Assembly (NCBI GenBank): GCA_028284385.1
Contig: JANQRT010000068.1
Coordinates: 248,001 to 312,000, forward strand
Reading direction: 5' to 3'
Source: Opitutaceae bacterium
GTDB lineage: Bacteria > Verrucomicrobiota > Verrucomicrobiia > Opitutales > Opitutaceae
Length of the DNA: 64,000 nucleotides
A program made the position numbers and the translations under genes. The notes beneath the pieces are model-generated. The model saw only the letters and a program-made list of their open reading frames with translations, was not told the origin of the DNA and ran no database searches. This document shows positions 17,377-25,430 of this stretch, piece after piece. Positions within the stretch are counted from its first letter, which is position 1; every line of letters begins with the position of its first letter.

Positions 17377-18339
17377 ATGCTCTACCAATCGTTGCTAACT
17401 CGCTGTGCGGCTAGTCTGTCTGTCGCCATTCTTCTCGCTTCGTCTTCGTTCGCCAACGAAAACGCCTACAAGCTCGAGCCCAGTGAATTGGGTTTCAGGC
17501 TCGAGACTCCTGATGGGCGTCCAGTTTTTCAATACATGACGAAAGTCCCTCCCGGGGATATCCTGGATTGCGAGAGCGCCTGCTGCTTGTATCCATATTA
17601 TACTCCGAGCGGCGTTCAGGTAGGCGATATCGGAGCTATCGATCATGAGCACCATCGTGGTATTTTCTTTGGCTGGGTCTCGGTTTCTCATCCCAGCGCC
17701 AGAGCGGATTTTTGGGGATGGGGGCAATGGGCTCCGCGAATTGGTAGGCGCATCGAGAATATTTCAGTCGAGCTGGTGTCTGCATCGAAAAGCGGAGCGG
17801 TAGTCCGAGCCACCAACACCTGGAAAAACGGAAAAAAGGAATGGTTTTCAGAGATGACGGAGTATTCAGTTCATGAAGACAAAGGGTTCTTCGTTTTCGA
17901 TTGCCGCTATCGAATCACTGCCAAGCTGCCCTTGACCATAGACCAGAGAGCGTTTGGCGGTCTTGGGATCCGCATGCGAAGCGACGGAGAGGCTTCGGTC
18001 CATGATGCGAACGGGTTGCTTAAATTGCCTAAAACGAAGTTCAACGATCCAACTTTGAATTGGCCGGATCCTTGGTATCGATACGAGTTGAAAGCTACGA
18101 ATGGAGAGGCATTTGGCGTCACTGGAGTGGCTCATCCAAGTAACGAACCCAAAGCGACTTGGTTTAAATTGAACAAGAATGGAATGTTGAGTCCATCAGT
18201 CTCGGCTTTAGGCGAGATTAATCTGAAGCCTGAAGACGCACTCGATCTTAAATTTCGGATCATTGTCGCGGACGCGGATGCCAACCAAAAGGCGGTGCAG
18301 TCTTCGATCGAGAGCTACCTTGAATCTCGTTTAGACTGA
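17377..18339 (+). CDS. Secreted DUF6807 (PmoA-like annotated) protein
   Basis: A 320-residue protein with a signal peptide ending SSSFANEN. Conserved family features are VFQYMTKVPPG, YPYYTPSGVQVGD, then DHEHHRGIFFGWVSV and DFWGWG. The His cluster DHEHHRG is the family hallmark. These proteins are often annotated as PmoA family but have no demonstrated methane oxygenase activity; in Verrucomicrobiota and Planctomycetota they occur with sugar-catabolism genes. Its position behind a PQQ sugar dehydrogenase fits a role in carbohydrate processing in the periplasm, but the substrate is unknown. Confidence 0.8.
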   Translation: MLYQSLLTRCAASLSVAILLASSSFANENAYKLEPSELGFRLETPDGRPVFQYMTKVPPGDILDCESACCLYPYYTPSGVQVGDIGAIDHEHHRGIFFGWVSVSHPSARADFWGWGQWAPRIGRRIENISVELVSASKSGAVVRATNTWKNGKKEWFSEMTEYSVHEDKGFFVFDCRYRITAKLPLTIDQRAFGGLGIRMRSDGEASVHDANGLLKLPKTKFNDPTLNWPDPWYRYELKATNGEAFGVTGVAHPSNEPKATWFKLNKNGMLSPSVSALGEINLKPEDALDLKFRIIVADADANQKAVQSSIESYLESRLD

Positions 18340-18371
18340 TTTTCCTTTCTTAAAAGATTCGGGCTCTCAAT

Positions 18372-19112
18372 ATGGGGTCGATGTTGAGCGACTTAAGCTT
18401 TTGGACTTTAGCGGGATCCGCGGTCGTGATCGGGATTACCCATACCATTCTGGGACCTGATCACTACATGCCTTTCGTGGCTTTGAGCAGAGCTCGCCAA
18501 TGGAAAATCTCCAAAACCATTCGGCTTACTTTGCTTTGCGGTTTAGGCCATGTAGCCAGCTCTGTCATTATCGGGTTTGTCGGCATCATTGCCGGAGTAA
18601 GTGTGGGAAGCTTGGAATTTATCGAATCATTTCGGGGAGATATCGCCGGCTGGCTTCTCATCATTTTTGGAGCGATCTATCTGGCCTGGGCTTTGCGCAA
18701 AGCCGGAAAACGTCGTTCTCATAGCCATGCTCATGTTCATAGCGATGGTACCATCCACAAGCATCATCACGACCACGCGGGTGACCACGCCCATCCTCAT
18801 GTTGAGGAGAATTTGGCCAACAATTCCCATAAACCTTTGGCTGCCTGGAGCTTGTTCGTGATTTTCATTTTTGGACCTTGCGAAGCCTTGATACCGCTTT
18901 TTCTCTACCCCGCTGCTCAGCAGAATTGGTATTGGTGCTTAGGGGTGGTTCTCGCCTTCAGTTTGGCAACCGTTGGTACCATGTTGGTGGCAGTCTTTGC
19001 ATTGACTCGCGGTTTAAGCTTCCTTCGATTGCCTTCCATGGAAAGATGGGGCCAAGTTTTGGCGGCAGCCATCATCTTGCTTTGCGGACTGGCCATCCAA
19101 GTTGGGCTTTAG
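18372..19112 (+). CDS. Probable nickel transporter (NicO/UreH-like) with His-rich loop
   Basis: A 246-residue inner-membrane protein with about six hydrophobic segments. The first helix carries HTILGPDH (His24, Asp30, His31), close to the HX4DH signature of nickel/cobalt permeases. A cytoplasmic loop at residues 117-143 is packed with histidines (HSHAHVHSDG, HKHHHDHAGDHAHPH), a metal-binding loop as in RcnA and NicO proteins. FGPCEALIPLF is a second conserved membrane motif. The larEBC genes follow directly, so I infer nickel handling, probably uptake for cofactor synthesis; efflux cannot be excluded from sequence. Confidence 0.8.
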   Translation: MGSMLSDLSFWTLAGSAVVIGITHTILGPDHYMPFVALSRARQWKISKTIRLTLLCGLGHVASSVIIGFVGIIAGVSVGSLEFIESFRGDIAGWLLIIFGAIYLAWALRKAGKRRSHSHAHVHSDGTIHKHHHDHAGDHAHPHVEENLANNSHKPLAAWSLFVIFIFGPCEALIPLFLYPAAQQNWYWCLGVVLAFSLATVGTMLVAVFALTRGLSFLRLPSMERWGQVLAAAIILLCGLAIQVGL

Positions 19113-19131
19113 AAAAAATACTCTCTTCTTC

Positions 19132-19938
19132 ATGGAATCGGTCGAAACTTATATCAGGCGATTGGAATCCTGGTTCTCGAAATGCGAGGGAGCCGTTGTC
19201 GCGTTTTCGGCTGGGGTCGATAGCTCGCTCGTCGCTTATGCGGCTAGAACCTTTCTGGGAAAAGAAAGCTCCTTGGCGGTTATTTCGACTTCCCCCAGTC
19301 TCAAGCGTAGTGATTTGGACTTGGGAAGATCGTTTTGCCAGCGATACGATATTGCCTTGCAGGAGATCGAAACCCAGGAAACTGACGACCCCGACTATCA
19401 AAAAAACGGTCCCGATCGCTGCTACTTCTGTAAGTCCAATCTCTATTTCGACCTAACCGGGATTTCTAAACTTCATCCTGGGTGGCTGGTTATGAACGGA
19501 GCGAACGTCGACGACCTCGGGGACTATCGTCCAGGCCTTCAGGCCGCTAAGGAATTTCAGGTTCATGCCCCGCTTTCCGATTGCGGCATGACCAAGGAAG
19601 CCATCCGCGCTGTGGCCGCCTTTTACAAGCTGGAGTGTTGGAATAAGCCGGCCAGTCCCTGCATGAGTTCGCGTATCCCGTATGGTCAAGAGGTAACGCT
19701 GGAAAAGCTTCAGCAGATCGAGGCAGGCGAGGCTTTCCTCAATGAATTGGGATTCGATGTCGCTAGACTCAGACATTACGGCAAGGTCGCTAGAATAGAA
19801 GTGCCAAACGATAAGATTGAGAATTTGAATGCCGTTTCCGATGTAGTGAAGAAGCGGATGTTTGAATTGGGTTTCGAATCAGTAGAGTTCGATGACGAGG
19901 GATTTGTTTCGGGAAAACTTAATCGAGCTTTGTCATGA
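19132..19938 (+). CDS. larE: LarE, sulfur transferase of nickel-pincer cofactor synthesis
   Basis: A 268-residue PP-loop ATPase that adds sulfur to the pyridinium dicarboxylate intermediate. The PP-loop VAFSAGVDSSLVAY is at about residue 23. Cys177 in PASPCMSSRIPYG aligns with the sacrificial sulfur-donor cysteine known as Cys176 in Lactiplantibacillus plantarum LarE. Cys97 and Cys100 form the conserved DRCYFCK motif. I chose ATG 19132; the frame opens at a TTG inside the end of the transporter gene. It overlaps larB by 4 bases (ATGA), so the genes are translationally coupled. Confidence 0.93.
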   Translation: MESVETYIRRLESWFSKCEGAVVAFSAGVDSSLVAYAARTFLGKESSLAVISTSPSLKRSDLDLGRSFCQRYDIALQEIETQETDDPDYQKNGPDRCYFCKSNLYFDLTGISKLHPGWLVMNGANVDDLGDYRPGLQAAKEFQVHAPLSDCGMTKEAIRAVAAFYKLECWNKPASPCMSSRIPYGQEVTLEKLQQIEAGEAFLNELGFDVARLRHYGKVARIEVPNDKIENLNAVSDVVKKRMFELGFESVEFDDEGFVSGKLNRALS

Positions 19939-20600
19939 ACGATGTAGATTTCGACTTCCAAAGGGAATCCAGACAGGGCTTTCCCGAAATCGTTTTTGGC
20001 GAAGGAAAGTCTGTTGATCAGCTTCTTCGTATCGCCGAGGAGTTGCTTGAGAAGCAACAGAACGTTTTCGTAACTAGACTCGATCCAGACAAAGCCGCCA
20101 AGATCGTTTCCACGTATCCTGATGGAGACTACGATGAAGTATCCAGAAGCTGGATTTATGGCGATTTGTCCAAACGGAAACGCGAGGGTCGGGTGGCTTT
20201 GGTTTCGGCTGGTTCTTCGGATCGTTTCGTGATCGACGAAGCAGCTCGAACCTTGAAATTTCTCGGAATCGACTCCCATTCGGTTCAGGATTGCGGCGTG
20301 GCCGGCATTCATCGTCTGATGAATCGCCTGCCCGAGCTGGATTCCTCGGATGTACTTATTGTCGCGGCTGGCTTCGAAGGGGCTCTTCCTTCTGTAGTGG
20401 GAGGCTTGGCGAGACAGCCCATTATTGCCGTTCCCGTTAGCGTTGGCTATGGTGTGGCTGCCGGCGGGGAAACGGCTTTGAGAGCAATGCTTACGTCCTG
20501 TGCGGCTGGCTTGACAGTGGTCAATATCGATAACGGTTTCGGAGCGGCCCTGGGCGCCTTTAGAATTCTAAACTTGAAATATGGCTATCCTAAAAGTTGA
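19935..20600 (+). CDS. larB: LarB, pyridinium-3,5-biscarboxylate mononucleotide synthase
   Basis: A 221-residue enzyme related to PurE that carboxylates and hydrolyses nicotinic acid adenine dinucleotide in the first step of nickel-pincer cofactor synthesis. The PurE-like core shows VALVSAGSSDRFVIDEAA, CGVAGIHRL and VAAGFEGALPSVVGGL, ending with the family signature VGYGVAAGGETALRAMLTSC. Near the N-terminus, GFPEIVFGEGKS is also typical. It overlaps larE by 4 bases and larC by 20 bases. Confidence 0.94.
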   Translation: MNDVDFDFQRESRQGFPEIVFGEGKSVDQLLRIAEELLEKQQNVFVTRLDPDKAAKIVSTYPDGDYDEVSRSWIYGDLSKRKREGRVALVSAGSSDRFVIDEAARTLKFLGIDSHSVQDCGVAGIHRLMNRLPELDSSDVLIVAAGFEGALPSVVGGLARQPIIAVPVSVGYGVAAGGETALRAMLTSCAAGLTVVNIDNGFGAALGAFRILNLKYGYPKS

Positions 20601-21756
20601 GCCGTTTTCCGGTGTAAGTGGAGACATGTTTCTCGGCGCCCTGGTTGAGCTCTCGAGGGCGTCTGACGATCTCCGAAATCTACCGGAAGCGCTGAATTTG
20701 CCCCAGGTTTCCATTGAGGTATCGCTGGTTGAAAAATGCGGCATTACGGGTACGAAGGTAAACATCGTGTTTCCTCATGAACATGTTCACCGACACCTGC
20801 CGGATATCCATGAGATTATCGATGCGGGAAACATCCCGCAATCAACCAAGGAACGAGCCAAGGGGATCTTTCAACTGCTTGGCGAATCCGAGGCAAAGGC
20901 CCATGGCATTCCGATCGAAAAGGTCCATTTTCACGAAGTAGGGGCTTTGGATGCTATCCTCGATATTGTTGGAAGCGCCATGCTCCTGGATAAGCTGGGT
21001 ATTGACGAAGCTTATACCGATCCTGTCAGGCTTGGTTTTGGATTCGTGAAAGCGGCTCACGGACAGCTGCCGATACCCGCACCCGCGACTCGTTTTCTTC
21101 TGGAGGGTATCCCTACTTTTCGCGGAGATACGGAAAAGGAGATGAGTACGCCAACTGGAGCTGCCATTCTTCGTTCTTTGAAACCGAAGTCTGTCGACAA
21201 GCCGTTCAAACTGGGAAAACCGGCTTATGGAGCTGGCTCAGCTGATTTCGAGCACCCCAATATGCTCAGACTTTCGCTGGTTCAGGAATACGCCTCCACG
21301 GGTCTGACGCGAGAGTCTGGTCGCGTCCTCCTTCAGACCAATATTGATAACACCTCTGGCGAATTCATGGGCCGAGATTTTCAGACGAAGCTTTTCGAGG
21401 CTGGGGCATTGGATGTAGCAACCTATCCTGTGGTGATGAAAAAAGGCCGGCCAGGAATAGTGCTGGAAGTCTATTGTCCGATGGATCGAGACGAGCAAGT
21501 GGCGTCTGTTATTCTGAACGAAACCAATACCTTGGGCGTCCGCAGAATCGAAAGCGATCGCTACATTCTGCAGCGCGAAATCCATAATGTGGATACCTCT
21601 TTTGGCTCTATTAGCGTAAAAGTCGCCACTTTGCCAAATGGGGATAAGCGGGTAATGCCGGAGTATGAGGACTGCAGAAAGGCTGCAGAAGCCAGTGGAG
21701 TTCCGGTTTGGAAGGTCTATGAGGCGGCTAAGTCGGCGAGCTCCGCCTTGGCTTGA
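20581..21756 (+). CDS. larC: LarC, nickel insertion protein of nickel-pincer cofactor synthesis
   Basis: A 391-residue CTP-dependent cyclometallase that inserts nickel into the bisthiocarboxylate mononucleotide. It starts with the signature EPFSGVSGDMFLGALVEL. HFHEVGALDAILDIVGSA and TPTGAAILRSL follow, then the C-terminal LarC2 domain (ETNTLGVRR, MPEYEDCRKAAEASGVP). In some species LarC needs a ribosomal frameshift to join LarC1 and LarC2; here the frame is continuous. It is the last gene of the lar operon. No lactate-racemase-like larA lies in the window, so the client enzyme is elsewhere. Confidence 0.94.
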   Translation: MAILKVEPFSGVSGDMFLGALVELSRASDDLRNLPEALNLPQVSIEVSLVEKCGITGTKVNIVFPHEHVHRHLPDIHEIIDAGNIPQSTKERAKGIFQLLGESEAKAHGIPIEKVHFHEVGALDAILDIVGSAMLLDKLGIDEAYTDPVRLGFGFVKAAHGQLPIPAPATRFLLEGIPTFRGDTEKEMSTPTGAAILRSLKPKSVDKPFKLGKPAYGAGSADFEHPNMLRLSLVQEYASTGLTRESGRVLLQTNIDNTSGEFMGRDFQTKLFEAGALDVATYPVVMKKGRPGIVLEVYCPMDRDEQVASVILNETNTLGVRRIESDRYILQREIHNVDTSFGSISVKVATLPNGDKRVMPEYEDCRKAAEASGVPVWKVYEAAKSASSALA

Positions 21757-21772
21757 TCGGCAACGCTAGCGG

Positions 21773-22651
21773 CTATTGAGTTTTGCTGGCAAGCTCTCGA
21801 TAGCGGGCTACTTCCTTTGCCGTCATCGATTTCAAACCTCTCGACAAGCTGGTAGCTATTTCGCCTTTCTGATTGGAGTAGATGTGCAATTTGCATTGCA
21901 CATTATTATCCGGGAAAGGAGCCAATTTTCTCGAGAATCGGATGCGCTCTCCACGCCCCGCTACCAGATCGCCAATGTAGCTCGTTCTCACGAAGGAGGT
22001 CCTTCTTACTGAATCTTTCGCGTTTTCGGGGTCTGGGTCGAAAGAAATTTCCACCACGCAATAGGCGTCGGCGATGTCCGAGGTGGGCAATATCTCAATG
22101 TCCATGAAAAGGGTATCGTTCTGGCTGACATCATCAAAATGCCCGGAATCTATCAATTCCTGAACATTTTCCTGTACGTTGTCGTTATCGTATTCCAAAC
22201 GGCTGATATCATTTCGGATCTCATCGCGTTGGGCCTCGGATAAGCCGCTATCAGCTTCCAAAGCTCCCTCCAATCTGCTTACTTCGTATTCAGTCTGAGC
22301 AGCCATCATGAACATGTCGGAAACGGCTCTTGATTGAGCCTCGAGGGACTGCATAGAGGCGAAATTGTAGTCTAGCTCCAGAACTTCCACGAAGTCTTCC
22401 GAGAGAACGATATTGTTGGTGAGCCTAGATGGGGAGGAAATGCTTACCTTCCGAATTTTCGAACCTTGGTCGACGTATATGTTCTTTTTATCTACTTTAA
22501 CTACGGGAAAGTGACTTTTGCCCTGTTTGGCGCTCAGATCGCTACCCATAAAGAGATAGCCAGCGGGCTCCTCGTCGCTGCTGGCCCAAACGGATTGATT
22601 CGAAGCGATCAATAGGAAGCTTGATAGCGCGAAAACTCTAATGCTTTTCAT
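21773..22651 (-). CDS. Secreted hypothetical protein, helical middle region
   Basis: A 292-residue protein that I do not recognise. It has a signal peptide (KSIRVFALSSFLLIASNQSVWA). Residues ~25-90 form a small strand-rich segment (GYLFMGSDLSAKQGKSHF, VDKKNIYVDQGSKIRKVS). An acidic helical region (TEYEVSRLEGALEADSGLSEAQ) follows, then a beta-rich C-terminus with DIEILPTSDIADAYCVVEISF and RTSYIGDLVAGRGER. The frame is open to 22732, but the signal peptide marks ATG 22651 as the start. It converges with larC and is separated from modC by about 130 bases. Confidence 0.65.
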   Translation of the reverse strand: MKSIRVFALSSFLLIASNQSVWASSDEEPAGYLFMGSDLSAKQGKSHFPVVKVDKKNIYVDQGSKIRKVSISSPSRLTNNIVLSEDFVEVLELDYNFASMQSLEAQSRAVSDMFMMAAQTEYEVSRLEGALEADSGLSEAQRDEIRNDISRLEYDNDNVQENVQELIDSGHFDDVSQNDTLFMDIEILPTSDIADAYCVVEISFDPDPENAKDSVRRTSFVRTSYIGDLVAGRGERIRFSRKLAPFPDNNVQCKLHIYSNQKGEIATSLSRGLKSMTAKEVARYRELASKTQ

Positions 22652-22785
22652 ATTGCGAAGGGGTATTCGTGGAGACTGGTTTGCGAATAAATGTATTGAG
22701 ACATCTGTAGAGGAACTCTGTTCAAGTGACAACGCCTAAGCTTGTTTCGAAGTAAAACGGAGTCTGGATTCAACAAGTTACCAGA

Positions 22786-23853
22786 CTAGCTAAAAACGGC
22801 CACGCTCTTTATTTGCGCGTAAACGATATCTCCTTCCCTCAAGCCCAGGTTATCTACCGATTTTCGGGTGATGCGAGACAGTAGGAGATGATCAGCCATT
22901 TTCAATCTCACGGTCATCTGGGATCCGCCTTTAGGCATCAGCTTATCTACCGTTGCCGGAAAAATATTAAGTATGCTTGTGTTCCTAGGCGGTTCAAGCG
23001 TGAGACTCACGTCCCTGGCTGCTATCCTGAGTCTTACCGACTCTCCAATTCGTAGTTGATTTCCTGACACAGTAAAGCGACCTGCGGCGCAATCAAGATA
23101 ATTGAGTTTGTATGTCGCGTCGTATTCACGAACATCGGCATCTACGATGGATTCCGCTTCATCGGAATGCGACAACGGCAGATCAAGCCTTGTGAGCATG
23201 TTGTCGATTTTTCCGTTTGCGATGAATCGTCCGTTTTCCATGAGAAACAGGTGGTCAGCAAGTCTGGCGATCTCATCGCTAGCATGGGTTACATAGATAA
23301 CCGCGATTTCGAGATTCCGGTGAATGGAATCGATGAAAGGCAGTATCTCCTCTTTGCGAGATCTATCGAGAGCAGCCAGAGGTTCATCCATTAACAGAAG
23401 TTTTGGTCTTGTTGCCAAAGCTCGGGCGATAGCGACTCTTTGCCTTTCGCCTCCGGAAAGGGTTGCGGGTTTGCGAGATAGCAGTTCTTCGATGCCCAGA
23501 AGCTCGATGGCTTGTTGCAATGACTTGGTGGTTCCTTTCTCGGATGACCTTTTCCAGCCGTATTCAATATTTCCCTTCACATTCAAGTGAGGCAGCAAAT
23601 TGTCTTCCTGAAAAACGTAGCCAATTCGTCGCTTATGGGCTGGCAGGAATTCCTGGTCGTCCTGCCAAATTTCCTCGCCGATTTTCAACGATCCTTTCGA
23701 ATCTAATTCCAGTCCCGCTATCAGTCTTAGAAGGGTGGTTTTACCGCTTCCGGACGGACCGAACAAAGCCGTCACCCCCTCGACAGGAGCTTTTAAGTCT
23801 ACATCGAGTTTAAACTTCCCTTTTTGTAGTTGGAATTGCCCTTCAATGCTCAT
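22786..23853 (-). CDS. modC: ModC, molybdate ABC transporter ATP-binding protein
   Basis: A 355-residue ATPase of the molybdate importer. Walker A is GPSGSGKTT, the signature LSGGERQR and Walker B LLLMDEPLAALD. The C-terminal ~70 residues form the MOP/TOBE domain (ILNIFPATVDKL, RITRKSVDNLGLREGDIVYA) found in ModC and used for regulation by oxyanion. It overlaps modB by 4 bases (ATGA). Confidence 0.93.
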   Translation of the reverse strand: MSIEGQFQLQKGKFKLDVDLKAPVEGVTALFGPSGSGKTTLLRLIAGLELDSKGSLKIGEEIWQDDQEFLPAHKRRIGYVFQEDNLLPHLNVKGNIEYGWKRSSEKGTTKSLQQAIELLGIEELLSRKPATLSGGERQRVAIARALATRPKLLLMDEPLAALDRSRKEEILPFIDSIHRNLEIAVIYVTHASDEIARLADHLFLMENGRFIANGKIDNMLTRLDLPLSHSDEAESIVDADVREYDATYKLNYLDCAAGRFTVSGNQLRIGESVRLRIAARDVSLTLEPPRNTSILNIFPATVDKLMPKGGSQMTVRLKMADHLLLSRITRKSVDNLGLREGDIVYAQIKSVAVFS

Positions 23854-24530
23854 GACGGAATAAGAGAGAAGCGACGACGGCTTGAATAGACGATTGCCAG
23901 AACGATAAAGGAAAACGCCAGAAGCGTTAGTGAAAGGAGGTGAGCCCGATCGTATTCAAGCGCCTCAACATGTTCGTAGATCGCGATGGATGCGACTTTC
24001 GTCTCCCCTGGTATGCTTCCGCCAATCATGAGAGCGACGCCAAACTCTCCCATAGTATGGGCAAACCCCAGTGCAGTGGCGGTGATAAAACCGGGCTTGG
24101 CTAGCGGGATTGCGACCGAGAAAAAGCGGTCAAGTGGTGAAGCGCCCAGCGTGGCTGCGACTTCAAATGGTCGCGAACCGATGGCTTGGAAGGCGTTTTG
24201 CAAGGGCTGCACAACGAAGGGCAAAGAGTAAAGAACTGATCCAAAAACCAGACCTGAGAAGGTGAAGGCAAACGACCTGGCCCCGATCAGCTCCATGAAA
24301 CCTCCTATTGGACCGTTCGGTCCCAAGGCGATTAGCACATAGAATCCTAGAACGGTGGGAGGGAGAACGAGCGGCAGCGCTATGACGGTTTCGACTACAA
24401 ATTTAAGTGGCCATCTGGATACGGTGAGCCACCAGGCGAGGGGAGTGCCCACGATCAGGAGAATGAAGGTGGACAGCAAGGCTAGCTTCAAGGTGAGGCT
24501 TAAAGCTATTAGATCAGGTTCGCTGAACAT
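23850..24530 (-). CDS. modB: ModB, molybdate ABC transporter permease
   Basis: A 226-residue permease with five to six membrane helices. It shows the ModB pattern ALPLVLPPTVLGFYVL and the ATPase-coupling EAA loop (EVAATLGASPLDRFFSVAIPLAKPG). AHTMGEFGVALMIGG and PGETKVASIAIYEHVE are typical of ModB. It overlaps modA by one base (TAATG) and modC by 4, so the three genes form one translationally coupled unit. Confidence 0.93.
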   Translation of the reverse strand: MFSEPDLIALSLTLKLALLSTFILLIVGTPLAWWLTVSRWPLKFVVETVIALPLVLPPTVLGFYVLIALGPNGPIGGFMELIGARSFAFTFSGLVFGSVLYSLPFVVQPLQNAFQAIGSRPFEVAATLGASPLDRFFSVAIPLAKPGFITATALGFAHTMGEFGVALMIGGSIPGETKVASIAIYEHVEALEYDRAHLLSLTLLAFSFIVLAIVYSSRRRFSLIPS

Positions 24531-25294
24531 TAAGGAGTATCGTATCCATACTCTCTAATGATTTTCAATGCTGGTTCGTTTTTCAGGAAGGCAAGGAAAC
24601 GTCGGCTTTCGGGCTTCTCACTTAGCTGTACGGCTTGTTGTTCTATGGGTGAATGGAGATTGGATGGGACAAGCCAGCGGGATCCCCCTTCTGTCAATGA
24701 TCCCGGTTGGAGGATTTGAGAGTGGGCTATGAGTCCTAGTTCTGCGTTTCCGCTGGAAATGAAATGAAAAGCCTGCCCGACGTTTTCGCCGAAAACCAGC
24801 TTTGGAGCCAGCGCTTCCCAAAGGTCCATTTTCATCAGGACTTCTTTTGCTGCCTGCCCATAGGGGGCCAGCTTGGGATGCGCGATGGATAGAAATCGAA
24901 AGTCGCCGGCTTCAAGAACACTTCCTTTGGAATCGACGAGATCACTTCGCTTGCTCCACAGAACTAGCCTACCAATGGCATAAGTAAATCGTGTATCGGA
25001 AATAGTGATACTTTCCTCTTCGAGCAATTTTGGTCGCTGTTCATCCGCAGCCAGAAAAACGTCGAATGGAGCGCCATGCAGAATCTGCGCATAGAGCTTC
25101 CCGGTCGATCCGAGTATGAGTTTTATTTCGTCTTCGCTAGAGGCTTGATACTCGGCGACAAGAGCTCGGATAGTGTTGCCGAAGTTGCTGGCTACGGCCA
25201 CACTGATCTCCCCGCTATGCAGCCTGTTCGCGACAATCGCCAGTACGCCTAATACCAGGGCGACATTTCTTAAAATCGTAAGGAGATTTAGCAT
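24530..25294 (-). CDS. modA: ModA, molybdate-binding periplasmic protein
   Basis: A 254-residue substrate-binding protein. A hydrophobic leader (VALVLGVLAIVANRLHS) precedes the mature start ISVAVASNF. Conserved ModA segments are LILGSTGKLYAQILHGAPFDVFLAAD, LSIAHPKLAPYGQAAKEVL-like (exactly FLSIAHPKLAPYGQAA) and FLAFLKN near the end. The ATG at 25294 starts the leader; the frame opens at a TTG (25339), which I reject. I see no Moco riboswitch in the 70 bases between it and the upstream terminator, so regulation, if any, is by a protein. Confidence 0.9.
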   Translation of the reverse strand: MLNLLTILRNVALVLGVLAIVANRLHSGEISVAVASNFGNTIRALVAEYQASSEDEIKLILGSTGKLYAQILHGAPFDVFLAADEQRPKLLEEESITISDTRFTYAIGRLVLWSKRSDLVDSKGSVLEAGDFRFLSIAHPKLAPYGQAAKEVLMKMDLWEALAPKLVFGENVGQAFHFISSGNAELGLIAHSQILQPGSLTEGGSRWLVPSNLHSPIEQQAVQLSEKPESRRFLAFLKNEPALKIIREYGYDTP

Positions 25295-25364
25295 GAGTTG
25301 GCTAAGATCCAAATCGCCCGGCCCTGTTTGATCAAGCAAATGGAGGTGTCTTCAATTCATGGAG

Positions 25365-25401
25365 ACATAAAAAAAGCCCCTACGATAAAATCGCAGGGGC
25401 T
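25365..25401 (-). terminator. Rho-independent terminator of the large TonB receptor gene
   Basis: On the minus strand this is a 12-bp stem with one A·C mismatch (AGCCCCTGCGAT / ATCGTAGGGGCT) and a 3-base loop, followed by seven T residues. It lies 30 bases after the stop of the minus-strand TonB receptor gene and separates it from modABC, which is transcribed in the same direction. Confidence 0.9.
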
Positions 25402-25430
25402 GTATCCTTAATTTTGCAGCTTATAAAAAA

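Noticed and set aside
25295..25364. Possible molybdenum-cofactor riboswitch before modA.
   Set aside because: The space between the terminator and modA is only about 70 bases and shows no fitting fold.
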